64,000 nucleotides of DNA, taken from NCBI RefSeq assembly GCF_030129945.1, contig NZ_JARRAF010000009.1, forward strand, positions 62,001 through 126,000, read 5' to 3'. The notes below the pieces were generated by a model. The model did not search any database. It was not told where the DNA came from and was given only the letters and a program-made list of their open reading frames with translations. How positions within the stretch are numbered: the first letter of the stretch is position 1; every line of letters starts with the position of its first letter. Made by a program: the position numbers and the translations under genes. The DNA is from Parachitinimonas caeni. Its GTDB lineage: Bacteria; Pseudomonadota; Gammaproteobacteria; Burkholderiales; Chitinimonadaceae. Positions 28,201-36,700 of the stretch are shown in pieces.

Positions 28201-29143
28201 TGGTGGTGCTGCGGTTGGCCAGATCGTAGACAAAGCTGGTGCTACGGTTCATGGCGACATCGGTCAGGGTCTTCAGCCGCCATTCGCCGCCTTGGTCGAT
28301 GTAGTCGAAGGACAGCGAGGTGCCATCCGTATCCTGCAGAGTAGCCAGCCGGTCGCTGTCCCCTGCGTAGGTGTAACGGGTTTCATAGGTCTTGCCGTCG
28401 GCAATGCTGCCGTCTTCCGGTGTCAGGTCGGTGACCACCCGTTCCAGTCGGCTCTGGGCGTTGTAGTAGTAGCGGGTGGATACGCGGGTGACGTCCACCG
28501 GATTGGGGCCGCTGATATCGCGGAACACCAGCCGGGTCTGCTTGAGGTTGTTGCCTTCGTAGTCGAACAGGATGGTCTCGTTGCTGGACGAGACAACCGA
28601 ACTTAGCAGGCGGCCGTTGTAGAAATAGCTGAGCTTGTTGCCGTCCCGGTCCTGGCTGTCAACGAGGCGGCCGTTGCTGCCATCCCAGTCGTAGCCTTCG
28701 GTGATGCCGCTTTCGCCATCTGTGAATGTCCAACGGCTACCCGACAGGGCCAGGGTGTCATCCGGCCCGCTGCCTTCAGTGCAGACATACAGATTGCGGC
28801 TGGCAACATAGCTGTAGCTGAATTCGTGACCATCGCCATCCACCCTGACCACCGACTGGCCGGGCACAAAGCTCTTGATCTGCCGGTACATGCCCAGGCG
28901 CCAGTTGTCGTCGTTATCGCCATCAAACCGGGCCTGGCTGTTATAGGTGCGTACCAGACCGAGATCCGGCCCGCGCCCTGTCAGCAACTCATCGCGGCGC
29001 TGCAGCAGCAGATTGCCGTTGACGGCGTTGAGTGCCAGTTGCTGACCCCCTCGCCCGACTTCCCCTTTGTCCAGTCCGCCTCCCAACCCTAGCGAAGCAC
29101 CCGACAAAAAGCCCAAACCATTACCCGTCACGATGGAAACCAT
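13217..29143 (-). CDS. Giant Rhs/YD-repeat polymorphic toxin with LysM, HINT and C-terminal toxin
   Basis: About 5308 residues from the ATG at 29143 (AAGGA upstream); the open frame continues to 29299 but that extension is low-complexity, Arg-rich and lacks a ribosome binding site. Order of parts: N-terminal VNGNLLLQRRDELL...LVRTYNSQ; YD repeats (about 60-2790); several beta-sandwich modules (about 2790-3650) sharing YR..GSNAA(F/W)...GWF...YE(F/Y); more YD repeats (to about 4330); LysM (about 4377-4425, YTAHDGDTLQSIA); Gly/Ala hydrophobic segment (about 4465-4535); linker; HINT domain (about 5044-5186, CFVAGTPVWTREG to VWVHN); and a 121-residue toxin. In the toxin E5256, R5264, R5269 and H5289 are spaced like the catalytic residues of barnase. 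Rhs shells enclose a toxin for delivery to neighbouring cells. No PAAR, signal peptide or DPxGL core motif was seen. Immunity candidate: the next gene. Confidence 0.9.
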   Translation of the reverse strand: MVSIVTGNGLGFLSGASLGLGGGLDKGEVGRGGQQLALNAVNGNLLLQRRDELLTGRGPDLGLVRTYNSQARFDGDNDDNWRLGMYRQIKSFVPGQSVVRVDGDGHEFSYSYVASRNLYVCTEGSGPDDTLALSGSRWTFTDGESGITEGYDWDGSNGRLVDSQDRDGNKLSYFYNGRLLSSVVSSSNETILFDYEGNNLKQTRLVFRDISGPNPVDVTRVSTRYYYNAQSRLERVVTDLTPEDGSIADGKTYETRYTYAGDSDRLATLQDTDGTSLSFDYIDQGGEWRLKTLTDVAMNRSTSFVYDLANRSTTITDAQNGKTVISYDAKGLVTSTSMTASDGSTARVQYQRDASGNVLEVLDALNQKTVYGYDAQGNQVWQRDATGQCLARRYDERNLLISETRFSSLDPNATAATPPAGARSSYFVYDQKGHLRFQISAGGQVSEYRYNAQGQREAELIYTQASHTPASAPTHDQMVSWLTGIDRSQCQRTDYLYDFRGNVRSKTQYARTNAAGEGIADTDSATTTYVYDQSGRLLSSLDPRAGSTSLSYDGLGRLLSTTNAALGKTLTVYDDARAETRITDLAGLTTVHQYNKAGELMAVIAGDLPASRLHYDSLGRLRASVSATGTRTASLYDTAGNKVADIDATGAMTEYQYDRNDRLIKTTLYSYPLNADQLGQLFDANGQPKPLLLASIKPGELVRPSASVDDRSSLAFYDAAGRLSKTVDALGYVTETRYDGMGLVSGSTAYAKPVDVSKLVAGAAPGTVKPQPDAERDRITRNFYDADGRLLAKLDAEGYLSEQVINPAGQLVRSVRYSTATDASKRATGSLAELRPARTGQDQISAVRYDGRGLVVAEVSAEGYLVEHRYDRSGNRIGSTSYAKALGNDVAQAFYGNPQAADIAALRIAASVAGKDQVISLQYDALNRIKTEIGADGSVSEHQYDTAGNQVRLTQALGSNEERVQRARFDRYGRLTGELSGEGAALLRDNMSASEAEAIWQQYGVRHNYDASGRRVSTTDARGQTRYFYYDFAGRLTHTIIPAGDLANPEGEISEIQYNAFGQAQTTLRYSRRLPAASFKTLKGGLLDRSSTEGKTLLAALARIEWGATDARVRQTYNQRGELSVRYDEDGVASRFQYNAFGEISSKFLPQSAGRTLEVRYDYDRRGLLKKESAHPNPLQPTLNLVSQRVYDAFGRVTDVLDSQGRVNHKEYDRQGRVVASTDPLQGVRRSSYDAFDRVLTVTDATNQTTTVVYDDTARSITTTTQEGVVTVTTRNRHGQTLQVKDGRGGVSTFLYDKAGRLKESTGADGNKTADNRYDKAGLLTETRDANGLVTRFDYDAAGRVLSKTVDPAGLKLVTRFEFDGMGRTVKQTEPDGRVTRTEFDLKGQVAAIIVDPDGAKLSTRYSYDPQGRQLTVRSNHPGQPALTRYEYDIHGRRIAEIVDPDGAKLTTRYQYDKLGNVIQKDVVLDANTQQLASTRYAYDENNRLVATLDATGALSTRSYDAEGRLTATLAYALAIDLGSLTPAENPERGYSLQELQALTTTTDGDRLEQLTYDRDGHLRFAINGEGTVSENRYDGNGNVVMQIVHGQTLALSERTDLSTSALLNRFATIDAADRVSRTAYDAANRPTLSLNALNTLTIADYDATGRLVKTRQLAKAVTLGNGEDMALLTKELTGQAAWSRIALDAARDRASYTVYDLAGRPRFAVDGEGYVVETRYELNTRQISTIRYATPITLSADQQANSSARTEALIGQLAGALPTGAPATAIVNSSRTDLAGRVIETVDGENVFTHYDYDLKRHAVQTTVGYGRPDASRSEQVYDDAGRLIEQTQGLGTAEATTVRHRYDGAGNRIATIDPRGVALASSDSDWARAERARLGFVDGARLDQLRSDWNGYWASSSAGQVSPYAGGQLTRNAGDTATFRAADGSVLQVRRDALFSDIAAQSTAIAKLWRDSYGFDYRGNLENRVQDSNAPARKAGVLASQLSAAEREALMARYTTRYRYDAAGRQVEVRDAAGAASQTEYNAFGNAVKATDPRGQSSYFYFDHAGRQIGQITTAREYTQTVYDAFGNVSQITRFGSPVTGELSVDYLPTVTAGNQPAALNLVTTFGRDKLNRQTSVSDNSGKSESYELDAFGQKTLQRVRVTVDGAQTGEWRYEYDRRGKLIRETLPITSPDTGGQPQAVVNRYVYDASGNRTQAIEADGLPEKRSTILVYDKAGRLLEQRNNSVRSYTVAGGWQDVTPTEQFRYDARGNLISKTDAAGGRTLSYYDATNQKSAEISASGTYTQWLRDPAGNAGVVRVYDTPLSLPTNAGGTPPAPVDAAKRRETEVFFDVASRITSTLVRNVNLGEYNSQQDRYEYYLGNVQTRKVYDLAGNLVREEDGRGNSEFSWYDEAGRKRLMLDREGYATRWDYSAGKLIETRYAKPYTGNATETTPLATVLAQLDGTAADNRVIEQEFDMAGRVTVRRLLNLQYGEAGKAGDGKWDGSYSQKAGSAETRLAYNALGKVIRSTDADGLVTTFSYDALGRETRREEGSFTGFDNATVSRRITTDYDGHDQIIRRTELGRNDASSDDDRITRYEYDAVGRNTAEVNAANARTEYGYDAAGRRTLMQTSRSDAAGAKRTEWIKTEYDALGREIKRSESWQLAGALSPQAGDVREIRYNAHGEITGKRLNGGNDKAEWQEYAEFDALGRAWKTNSGKGVSKAYVFDANGNATLSIESTGADLRNLTLDQAKNLSGTAATISVFDRRNLISETIQPRFTAEEALARIDAARRDVKAGEPYAPTTLEVNRTYVSGSGGGSVSSVGHVHTSAITTGTTQAVSIDGTLESVTTERGGGSIPYFAGYYRYQGQSMTVSLPALGWYGEGQFELEYQDSQGLVTTTAGSTNSQATLALNRELKGDYTLRLFRRIAGSGRLLLGEQTASHASFGSWSAIGSARPSISNYNQRASLSLKPLQQFHLAGQPDATTRLSFSFRTAGSNAAFTAIDLPQMVVEGRAQPGWFVIDWSQVAAGDYEYKYQAFNSAGQVINTGDGQARIGGASSRIVQSGGAAAPQGPTSKPNVGISQAGSVMAVAQSAGEQMAGNISATKITTVTSQMNGTIPYTTTTVTYQIDNATFNLPNLPSTTSGGSPEYQIEFVCGDVRRQGLSYSGQTTITVGINAQVSGNASYKLYKYVAGGRMLVAEGSVQLPAGSRQQEVGMRGNSETREGFNIWAPTNKQSIPLQFHIKDQDARVNDVYLYYREAGSNGAYRQASVPRFGFQGVDGWVNTSGWFALNGNQFVTGRQYEFQYFAYGNEDGVQKILNRERGSFFVSDSGPQIEQSPLPLGGNGGALFVGNTLHLFDQGRTPGNPVGARSSSLLFRRVGTQNWTASDPARFATSAGEVPGWFQWPVDGLEGPYEFEFTAYEGYNKSGRVLNQIGGKFTVADQASRVLEYYPITVQPATVRIKGQPAEASEVRVGHRRPGSNAAWTWTTAAKSASEAGVFTWDARNLVTDPKADVDYEYVIEARTGSGQVVNRASGLVRLGAHGEALGAPVAERKPTILEFSPSDPRAVRFEMYYRARKDDAPRQTVTDQTKTDGYLHATFNRDNSGGGNRFSLDATALVPKSGSQEYEFFYDLYDAAGNIIARVPGSVTLGLDRPSGMTELKWVIDGVGKHDVAIHRKQAHNAFGEISSETDGLGRTTELVYNTLGKLIEKRAPETSVTGENGFTYRIRPTTRQLYSLGGRLVQTVDANGNANRFRYLAATDSRSGEALLAEERHADGGRKQFSYDEFGQIRRTRNELDQVTSQTFDRMGRLTEVARPERTLPDNSRTVPTDRFEYDEAGNRIAYTDANGFRSTTDYDIQGRVTRTLTAEQRATQYSYVYDKGVMGVGGIAAGGYIKTTTDANGRTMIDKTDYFGRTTWHKDLGGNTFEYRYNTAGWLKQQIGSNGQNISYEHYANGYVKEMRDSAIDSLTQYGYDEEGNKTFEAYGKLSGDASNRQYFQVSRIRYDELNRVAEVTDPTANIRYEYDAASNVRHVWASYHDGKNGTLRVQDYWYAYDRMNRFTVTMGELSTGARASRADDVSVKIVNGRTGVEIGYNVAGQRISANYGAQATMGADGTADRAHLEEYSYSTDGFLEDVKIDGKLRARRVNDAAGRVAKYFSYNPDGTILQNRVTTYDKDNHVKTQIEAITRKKSDGGLTTDESTTVYDYLADGTLDKTTQTGKTDGKSNDTTTTTRYSYQWFDAAKQSEIKVSARNTNLPDTWAPGFSRFEYDVNGHTKAVYDEEGKRALRYFNNSQGIILRRDELDKDTIHRYRQYYYLDGKRIGDVSNDGPSRDDYAQTLSRLAQTPRSKDEEYRNWTPVSSADFDQNYEPISPEYPGAAAGSYTAHDGDTLQSIALAVWGDSALWTLLADANGLKGSEPLRAGQTLVLPNKVTNLHHNASTFKPYNPGEALGNTDPTLPAPPPPPSPKEACGGLGQIIMIVVAVIVTIYTAGAASALMAGGSIGGFGATMAAGAAAMSSATLAGAGAAMIGAAVGSAVSQGVGIAIGAQDKFSWKQVGTSALAAGISAGVGGALKGAEFLKPLGATWSRIAAGAIQGATGSLVGQLSQGRFNWRGIAAGAAGGAASAGVGQALQGTDVGNLLGKYGISAVQGLVGGATNQLVAQRGFNGRQLFGNTVSQVGATYIGDNTGEGALFGEEGGWTHMAAHAALGATSARIQRQDGWAGALGGATASYLDSVGKRWLGEALPDSDNPAGLVDAFRSLMPEVSRLGGAIAAKVFDRDVMVASNAAVNTTQFNGLSDNLFGKNVRGFIAEKLGLAKQNASQIADWVSDQLNERGGIAPALANGLARDVGFYSGIAGKGIEMVDGLVQLVELKNMAENALLYAALDASGMNNSFAEWGKSQLRDDYMAMQNLSAQATAYAKRFADNPWQEAKALGSELLVGSLVKGFAEYQEASSKYEARSRGGQAAIKEAFAEGYAAGGLAVDVALTLIAVGKAAKTIATVGRQAGKLAGELAAKLETRAPSKTPTPTGPTAAEAVGEKQTPSSTKGCFVAGTPVWTREGLKAIEAIQIGDYVLSQPELTGERAYRRVNDVFTFEEKSIFLVSYIDAFGNSESIEATPNHPFFVHGTGWTGAEYLEAGDVVELHDGSLAVIAEIRDTGRFDQVYNFEVDGFHTYYVGQLGVWVHNTNCFPKEVKSALEAIKAGNGKPRTYTAAEAAEVRQKYPELKHIKEGDQKLYEGRDPRQGTFYASDGSIRSVEWDLGNGKRVVEKRSYYADGSPKRVEYYYSLKEHYVDLKPAPKEFNIFYPKGR
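13220..13582 (-). other. Rhs1 toxin module (barnase-like, predicted ribonuclease)
   Basis: This is the part of Rhs1 after the HINT domain. Its key stretch runs from SVEWDLGNGKRVVEKR through YYADGSPKRVEYYY to LKEHYVDL. Relative to the Glu, the Arg residues fall at +8 and +13 and the His at +33; in barnase Arg83, Arg87 and His102 fall at +10, +14 and +29 from Glu73. The similarity is weak alone but is supported by the barstar-like protein encoded next. GC content drops visibly here compared with the Rhs1 body, as expected for an exchangeable tip. Confidence 0.5.
13588..14012 (-). other. HINT (pretoxin, intein-like) domain of Rhs1
   Basis: The segment begins with GCFVAGTPV and ends with LGVWVHNTN, the classic limits of Hedgehog/intein domains in polymorphic toxins. 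ATPNHPFFVHGTGW is the internal block with the conserved His. Such domains cleave the chain autocatalytically after the terminal Asn and would release the last 121-residue toxin from the shell. Confidence 0.85.
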
Positions 29144-29299
29144 CTTGTAGATCCTTAAATTGCGGGCACCTTGCGCACGCCTTGCCCGAACGGACAGGCG
29201 GTGGCTCGCGGACCGGCGCGGCGGGAATCCCCGGCGCCCCGTGTCGGCTACGGTGCCTTGTTGTTTGTTTTTCCGGGCAGATAGCCCGGCGTGAGGCAT

Positions 29300-29662
29300 G
29301 AAGCGTTTTCATGCCCTTTCATAGGAATGTATCGAGAGATTTGAAAAATAGTTTAGCGTCTGCTTGAAGGTTTTTATTATTTGAACTACTGGTATGTTGG
29401 TAGTCGGGATAGGTATCACGGCATTTTGTAGTAAATAAAACCCGCTTACAATTTACTTATTAATTGATTTTAATAAGAAAAACTATTTTAGGCGTGAGCG
29501 AGATTTGTATTTGATTTATTTTTTGATTGTGAAAAATTAACAAAAATTGTTCTGAATAGGAGAACACAAAGTTCTGCGGTAATGTGCCAATCAAGACCAA
29601 ATAAGACGGATAACTTGTTGCGGCGCCGCAAGTCCGGGCGATTGAGCGGGGGGCATGAAAAG
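29300..29662. other. AT-rich spacer upstream of Rhs1
   Basis: No gene was found. The stretch 29330-29560 is strongly AT-rich compared with the genes on both sides, as is common for promoters of xenogeneically silenced (H-NS-type) toxin genes. It contains an inverted repeat AGTAAAT/ATTTACT (29430-29457). The Rhs1 promoter should lie here, but no single -35/-10 pair stands out. Confidence 0.45.
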
Positions 29663-29690
29663 CATCAAGCCGGCGTTGGCCGGCTTGATG
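29663..29690 (-). terminator. Intrinsic terminator of the 29.7-30.3 kb gene
   Basis: A perfect 12-bp stem (CATCAAGCCGGC and its complement) with a 4-nt loop lies 19 bases beyond the stop of the secreted-protein gene on the minus strand and is followed by CTTTTC. It separates that gene from Rhs1 transcription. Confidence 0.75.
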
Positions 29691-29708
29691 GGGGAGGGGT
29701 GAGGTACT

Positions 29709-30260
29709 TCAGGACTCGGGCGAGACTTCCTCATCCGGAAGGATGAAGGGCTGGTCAAATTCGCCAGGCATGACCATACGCCGGCCACGCCAGAGGCGGC
29801 AGTACTCCAGATTGCTGGTCAGACTGTCACCCGTGGCCCGGTTGCGGCTGTCTGCAAGCTTGATCCAGCCATTGGGCTGGTTGGGCGACGGCTTCTTGCC
29901 GCAGTTGGGATGTACCCAGTGAATGCCGCCGGGAAATGGCGCGCCGCACAGTGCCAGGCGTTGCCCGACGGCAATGGTCTTCAGTGGCATGGGTACCGAC
30001 TCACCCGCTTCGTTGTAACCCGTGGCAAACACATTATCGACCGAGACATCGTAGGTCTTGCCATCCTGATCGGCCTTCAGCTTGAAATGGGTATGCGACA
30101 GCTGGATGCCCTTGAGAAAGCCGCCCGGCCGGAAATACGGCTTGCCCGTCACTTTGCCGGTCAGATAAGTGCCGGCAGCAATCTTGCAGTCGGATTGGTC
30201 GCTGGCATGGGCCAGCCAGGGCAGGAGGGCCAGGGCGCTGGCCAGAACAATTCGTTTCAC
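29709..30260 (-). CDS. Secreted or periplasmic protein of unknown function
   Basis: 183 residues from a GTG with AAGGAAAAA upstream. Residues 1-20 are a signal peptide (MKRIVLASALALLPWLAHA), so the mature protein is exported. The mature part has two or three Cys residues (SDCKIA, CGAPF, PNCGKK) that could form disulfides, and a motif GGIHWVHPNCG. A beta-rich single domain is likely. No family was assigned with confidence. It is encoded between the two divergent giant Rhs genes, with its own terminator, in the same orientation as Rhs1. A role connected with the Rhs proteins is possible only by position. Confidence 0.75.
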   Translation of the reverse strand: MKRIVLASALALLPWLAHASDQSDCKIAAGTYLTGKVTGKPYFRPGGFLKGIQLSHTHFKLKADQDGKTYDVSVDNVFATGYNEAGESVPMPLKTIAVGQRLALCGAPFPGGIHWVHPNCGKKPSPNQPNGWIKLADSRNRATGDSLTSNLEYCRLWRGRRMVMPGEFDQPFILPDEEVSPES

Positions 30261-30717
30261 CGCTTTTTCCTTGTTTTTGGGGGGGATTGTGCCGGGCCTT
30301 GGCTCGGCGGATGGTGCAAGTTCAATGACATTGTATTATCAAATTAAGCGAATGGCATAATTTTCATGCCTTGCGCTACCACCCCGGCAAAATTCACACC
30401 CGTTTTGATCTCCCGCCACACCCCTCCGCTTGCTTGATCAGGTCGCGACCTTGCTGCGCGCCGAATGCTTATTAAGTATTTGATATTAAATAAAAAATTT
30501 TCGTTATTGATTGAAAGGGCATGGGAAATATGTCATGGGCAAGTTGTCGCGCCGTTTAAAAACGACGATGCGGGTATGCCTGCATTTGCATGATGGCTTC
30601 AGGGGGCGGCGCTGGGTACATTCGCCTCGCGCCTGCTGGGCAGAATCGGCCATTGGTCTGATTTTTGTCTCGCGGTGACCAGATAACCATCCGCCTTACC
30701 ATGCAAGGAACAAGAAC
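30261..30717. other. Divergent promoter region before Rhs2
   Basis: No gene was found. An AT-rich block (30470-30530) resembles the one upstream of Rhs1 and is the likely promoter area for Rhs2. A 12-bp perfect palindrome AGGTCGCGACCT (30440-30451) could be an operator. The Rhs2 ATG at 30718 is preceded by AAGGAACAAGAAC, which contains a good ribosome binding site. Confidence 0.45.
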
Positions 30718-33700
30718 ATGACAACGATGATTGGTGGCCACAGTGCCGGTGTACTCGACAGCTCGCTCTACCTGCTCAACCGCCAGGACAGGACCGGCAA
30801 GTCGGCAGTCGGCAACAACGAGTCGATCTACGTCAACGTTGCCAATGGTGGGCTGGTGGTGCGCCACACCGATGTTCTGTTGCCTTCGCAGGGGGAGGAC
30901 TATGCCTTCGTCCGCACCTACAACAGCACTGGCCAGCTGGGTAAACAGGGCAAGCCCTGGGCCAATATCGCGTCGCTCGATCTGAGCCTGCAGGACAAGG
31001 GCAGGATCACGCTGTTCAATGCCGATGGCAGTGAGTTCCTCTTCAGTTACGACAAGGTGAGCGACAGCTGGATTTCGGTCGATGGTGCCGGCAGCTACGC
31101 CTCGCTCAGTTACGACGCCGGTAGCAAGCAGTATCGCGTCATCACCAGCGACCGCATGCGCCTGGGTTTTGATGCGGTCGGCCATCTGGTCACAACGGAA
31201 GACGCTTTCGGCAATCTCAACCGGTATCACTACGACGGCGATTTACTGGTGGAGGTTGAAGACGATACCGCTCATGTCATCCGCTACAGCTACACCAATG
31301 GCGATTTGACGGCACTGACTGACGAAAACGGCGAAGAGTTGGCCCGCTACAGCTACGATGCGGCACACCGGTTGATCAGCAGCACCGACCGCGCCGGCCG
31401 CACCACGCGCTATCACTACGACGACAGCCACGGCAAGCTGGTGCAGATCGACCTGCCGACCGAGCCGGACAAGGCCTTGTTCAGCAGTGATGACGCCTAT
31501 TACCTCGACTGGCGCAAGCAGCTGGGCGTGGTGTACCAGAAGGCCGGCAATGGTCATCAGGCCGGCGATGCCAAGCTGGTGGCGGACCTCGATGCCAACG
31601 ACGTCACCCTGATCAAGGATGCAGCAGGCAGCGTTGCCCGTTCTCTCCACTTCGAGTACCAGGCGGCAGATCTGGGTGATGAAGGCGGTACGGAATGGGT
31701 GCTGAGTGCGCTGACCGATGCCGAAGGGGGGCGTACCGAGTTCAAATACGGGATCAAACTCGATAACGGCCATTATCAAGGTGGCTCGACCGAGGTGCTG
31801 AGCGCCTTGGGCCTGAAGCGCATGAAGTCGAACGAAGACGAGTTCATGCAATGGCGGATGGCCAATGGTTTCTATATCGACTACAGCGATTCGCTCTACG
31901 CGAATAACGCGAGCTTCCGGCAGCAGGCCGATGCGATTCGCGAAGGTCACCTGACCCGTTATCGTTTTAACGACAGCGGCGCGATTACCGGCGTGATCGA
32001 GCCCAAGGGCTATGAGGCCCGCTATGTCTACGACGCCCAGGAAAACCTGATCGCCTATACCAGCGCCGACGGCGATGCCGTCGTGACCAGTGATGCCAAC
32101 TACTATCAGGCATTGCGCCAGCAGCTGGGGGTGGTCTACACCGCTGGGGCGCCCGGTGCCACACCGGCCAATCTGGGCAAGGCCAAGCTGGCCAAAGACC
32201 TGCAGCCGGCTGACGTAACCGCCCTGCAGGAACGGTTTACCACGCGCATGACTTACGACGGCCACGGCAACCTGCTAAGCCGCCGCGATGCCGAAGGCAA
32301 TCTCACCACCTATACCTATACCGCCTTCAACAAGCTGGCCAGCGAGACGGCGGCGATGGGCCATGCCCTGATCAGCTCGGATGAGTTGTTCTACGTTAAA
32401 AAGCGGCTGGAGCTGGGTTACATCCATCAGGCCGGAAATGTCGCCACCGGCAAGACCGTGGCCCAGCTCAGTCAGCAGGAAAAAGCCCAGCTGCTGGCGC
32501 TCTACACCACCACTTACCACTACGACACCGCCACCGAACGCCTGCAGGCGACAGTGGATGGCGGTGGGCGTACCACGCGCTACAAGCACGATGTCTTCGG
32601 CAATATCGTCAGCAAGACGCTCAGCACCGATGCCGCTGACCCGGACAATCCGGCCAAGCAACTGGTCACCCAGTACGAGTATTTCGCGTTTGGCACCCTG
32701 AAAAGTGTGACAGCGGCGGATGGTGGGGTGACTTCCCACACTTACGATGCCTATGGCAACCGCCTGAGCACCACCGATGCCCTCGGCAACACCACCCAGT
32801 TCAGTTACGACGCCGAACACCGCCTGCTGACCTCGACCAACGCGCTGGGCCATGTCACCAGCTACCGCTACGACGCGGTCGGCAACTGCATCAGCGTGAC
32901 TGATGCAGCGGGCCATACCAGCTACTCGGTGTATGACCGCAATAACCGGCTGGTATCCAGCCACATTCCGGCGGCAGCGGGCAGTGCCTTTGACCGCCAC
33001 AGCACCGTGACCTATGACGTCAACGGCAATATGACGCGCAGCACCGATGCCGAAGGCCGCGTCACGACCTATCGCTACTCGGCCGACAACCGGCTGCTCG
33101 ACGTCGAAACCACGGCTGTGGCGGACGCAAACGGCAATACGGTGAGTTATCACACCTACTATGCCTACGATGCCAACGGCAACCAGATTTCCGTGACTGA
33201 TCGCAATAACCAGGTCAGCCACTATCGCTATAACGGCGACAATCTGCTGGTGGAAGCTCGCGATGCGGTCGGTAATGTCAGCCAGTACACCTACGACGCC
33301 AACCTCAACCGGGTCAGCGTGGTGGCGGGGGCCCAGCTGGCGCCGGCCCAGCAGCATCGTCTGACCTTCCGCTTCGATGAGGCGAATCAGCTGGTGGCGG
33401 AAGTCGATGCGATGGGCAATGTCAGCGGTTCGTATGTTTACGATGCCGCCGGCCGCCGGGTGGCAGTCACCGACGCCAATGCGCATACCACGGAATTCTT
33501 CTACGACTTCTCGTCGGATGGTCTGATCATGACCGAGTTGCGGCCGGAAGTGACCGACCCTGCGACCGGCCAGCCCATGCGCTACGCGGTGGAGCACCGC
33601 TACAACCTGAATGGCCAGGAAGTTGCCCGTACCGACGAAAACGGCCGTACCACGAGCTTTGCCTTCGATAAGGCCGGCCGGGCGGCGATGATGACCGATG

Positions 33701-36700
33701 CCAATGGTGTGCAGACGGTCTACGTCTACGACAGCCTGGGTAATCGCACCAGTGTGCAGATCGGCGTCACCGCCCACCTTGACGCGAAAACCGGCGATGT
33801 GGTGGTAGACAGCACGGCCGGCGCGCAGGTCGAAACCTATGTTTACGACGAATTCGGCCAGCTCACTGCCAAAACCGATGGCGTCGGCAATGCCCTGCTC
33901 AGCAGCGATGACGCTCAGTACGTCAAGCAACGGCTGGAGCTGGGCTTCAGCAAGGTGGTGAATGGCCAGACGGTAGGAAAGCAGGTGGCCGACCTTACGG
34001 CAGCCGACAAGGCGGCGATCCGCTACGGCTACACCGACACCTATGGCTATGATCGGGTGGGCAACAAGACGCAGAGTACCGACCATCAGGGCGTGGTTAC
34101 CCAGTACGAATACGATGGCCTGAACCGGCTGACAGCGATTGCCGAAGCCGTCGGCACGGCGTTTGCCCGCCGCAGTACTTCAGCCTACGACGGCAACGGC
34201 AACCGGGTAGCGGCGATGTCGGCCGATGGTGACGCTATCGTCAAATCGGATCTGCAGTACTACAAGGACTTCCGCAAGCGGCTCGGCATCGTCGATGGCA
34301 TGGGGCAGGGCGTGGCCGCTGCGGCCTTGACGGCCCAACAGAAAAAGACCCTGCAAAGCGCGTTTACCACCCGCTACAGCTACGACGCGCTCAATCGTCT
34401 GAGCGACACCACCGATAGCCTCGGCTATGTTACCCACCGCAGCTATGACGCTTTCGGCAATCTGAGCGACGAGACCCGCAACGCCAGTGGCCTCAACGGC
34501 AGCCCGGTGACTACTCACTACGACTACGACCTGAATAACCGTCTGACCAAGCTGACCGATGGCTTGGGGCGTCAAGTCAGCTATCAATATGACGCGGTGG
34601 GCAACCGTCGGTTTGTGACCGATGCCCGCCAGAACACCACCGAGTACGTTTACGACGCGCTCAATCGCAATATCAAGGTCATCGACCCGCTCAGCCTGCA
34701 GACGCGCTATGAATTCGATGGCGTGGGCAACCAGATTGCCCTGATCGACGCCAGTGGCGGCATCAGCCGCTTCAGCTACGATCCGGCCAACCGTCTGCTG
34801 ACCACCACCGATGCCGCCAACCGCACCGTGCGTTACGCCTACGATGTGCGCGGCAACCGCATCGCCATCACCGACGCCAATGGCGAAGCGCTGGTCAGTA
34901 GCGATCTGCAGCATTACCGCGATCTGCGCAAGCAGCTGGGCCTGATCGACAATGCCACCGGCCAGGGCTTGCTGGCCGCACAGCTGACCGCAGCGCAGAA
35001 GCAGGATCTGCGGGCGCGCCATACCACGCACTATGAGTACGACGCCGGCAACCATCTGACGGCGGTGGTGGATGCCGCTGGCCAGCGCCAAACCACGGCT
35101 TACGACCGCAACTACAACGTCAGTGTGGTACGCGATGCCAACGGCAACGAGACCCGCTACGGTTTCGATGCGCTCAACCGCACGGTATCGGTGACCGATG
35201 CGCAATCGAATGTCACGACCTACAGCTACGACGCCGATGGCAACCGCCTGAGCGTGACCGACCCGCTAGGCCGTGTCAGCACCTTTGCCTACGACAGCCG
35301 CAGCCAGCAGATCAGCCAGACTGATGCCAGCGGCAATACCACGCGCTACCAGTACAACGCTGCCGGCAACAAGGTGGCGATTACCGATGCCAATAACCGC
35401 ACCACCACCTACAGCTACGACGCCACCGAGCGACTGATCGGCGTGACCGATCCGGAGGGCGGCTATACCTCGTACAGCTATGACGCCAACGGTAACCGTA
35501 CCGATGTCATCGACGCCAATGGCTGGGCAGTGGTCACCAGCGACAACGCCTACTTCCGTGATCTGCGTAAACGCCAGGGCATGGTGGGGGGTGACGGTGA
35601 GGGCCTGCTGGCGGCGCAACTGAGCCAGGTCCAGAAAAAGCAGCTGCAGGCCGGCTTCACCACCCAATACCACTACGATGCCAAGAATCGGGTTGATCGC
35701 ATCACCGACCCGATGGGCGGGGTGACCGAGTACACCTTCGATGCACGGGGCAATCGCATCCAGGTCAAGGATGAGCGCGGCAATGTCAGCACCGTTTGGT
35801 ACAACGCCGCGAATCAGGCTCTGTTCAAGGCCGATGCCAATGGCTATCTGGTGAAGCTGGATTACGACGCCAACGGCAATGTGCTGAGCCAGACCCTGTT
35901 TGCCACCCCGCTGGCACAGCCCGTCAACCCGCATGTGCTGCCGACGCCGGTCAGCAACGCCAAGGATCAGACCAGCCGCTACCGCTATGACAGCCTGAAC
36001 CGCCAGATTGAAAGCCGCGATGCGGCGGGGTTTGTCAGCAAATCGACTTACGATGCCGTCGGCAATCGCGTCAAGGTTGAGACGGCGCTGGATGCGGCCG
36101 GCAGCCAGTGGGCGATCAGCCGCAGCTATTTCGATGCCAGCAACCGCGAAGTATTCAGCCTCGATGCCGAAGGCTATCTGAGCGAGAAACGCTACGATGC
36201 CGCCGGCAACGTCACCGCATTGATCCGCCACAATGGCAAGGTATCGCCCCCTCTCAGCGGCATGCCGCAGCCACCGGGCGGCACCACCCGCACCACCCGC
36301 CTGTATTACGACGCCAATAACCGCGAGCACTTCCGTCTCGATCCGGAAGGCTATCTGACGGAAACGCTATACGATGCCGTGGGCAACCGGGTCAGCGTGA
36401 CCGCCTACAACACGATGGTGGGTGTGCCGGCGGCCGGCACCGACCCCAAGCCCAAGGTGGGTGATGGCAAGCGCACCACCAGCTTTGGCTACGATGCCAA
36501 TCACCGCCTGGTGTCGGAAACCGACCCGATGGGTGGTGTCACCCGCCATGCCTACGATGCCAGCGGCAACCGCATCAGCACGACCAACGCCAATCTGACC
36601 CTGCTGATCAACAGCGATCAGCCCTACTACCAGAACCTGCGAAAATTGGCTGGGGTGACGGTCTTCCCCGGCGGGCCGGGCAAGGTTTCAAACAATGGCG

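Noticed and set aside
29144-29299. Upstream extension of Rhs1 by 52 codons
   Set aside because: The extension is Arg-rich low-complexity sequence without a ribosome binding site, whereas the ATG at 29143 has AAGGA upstream and gives an N-terminus paralogous to Rhs2.
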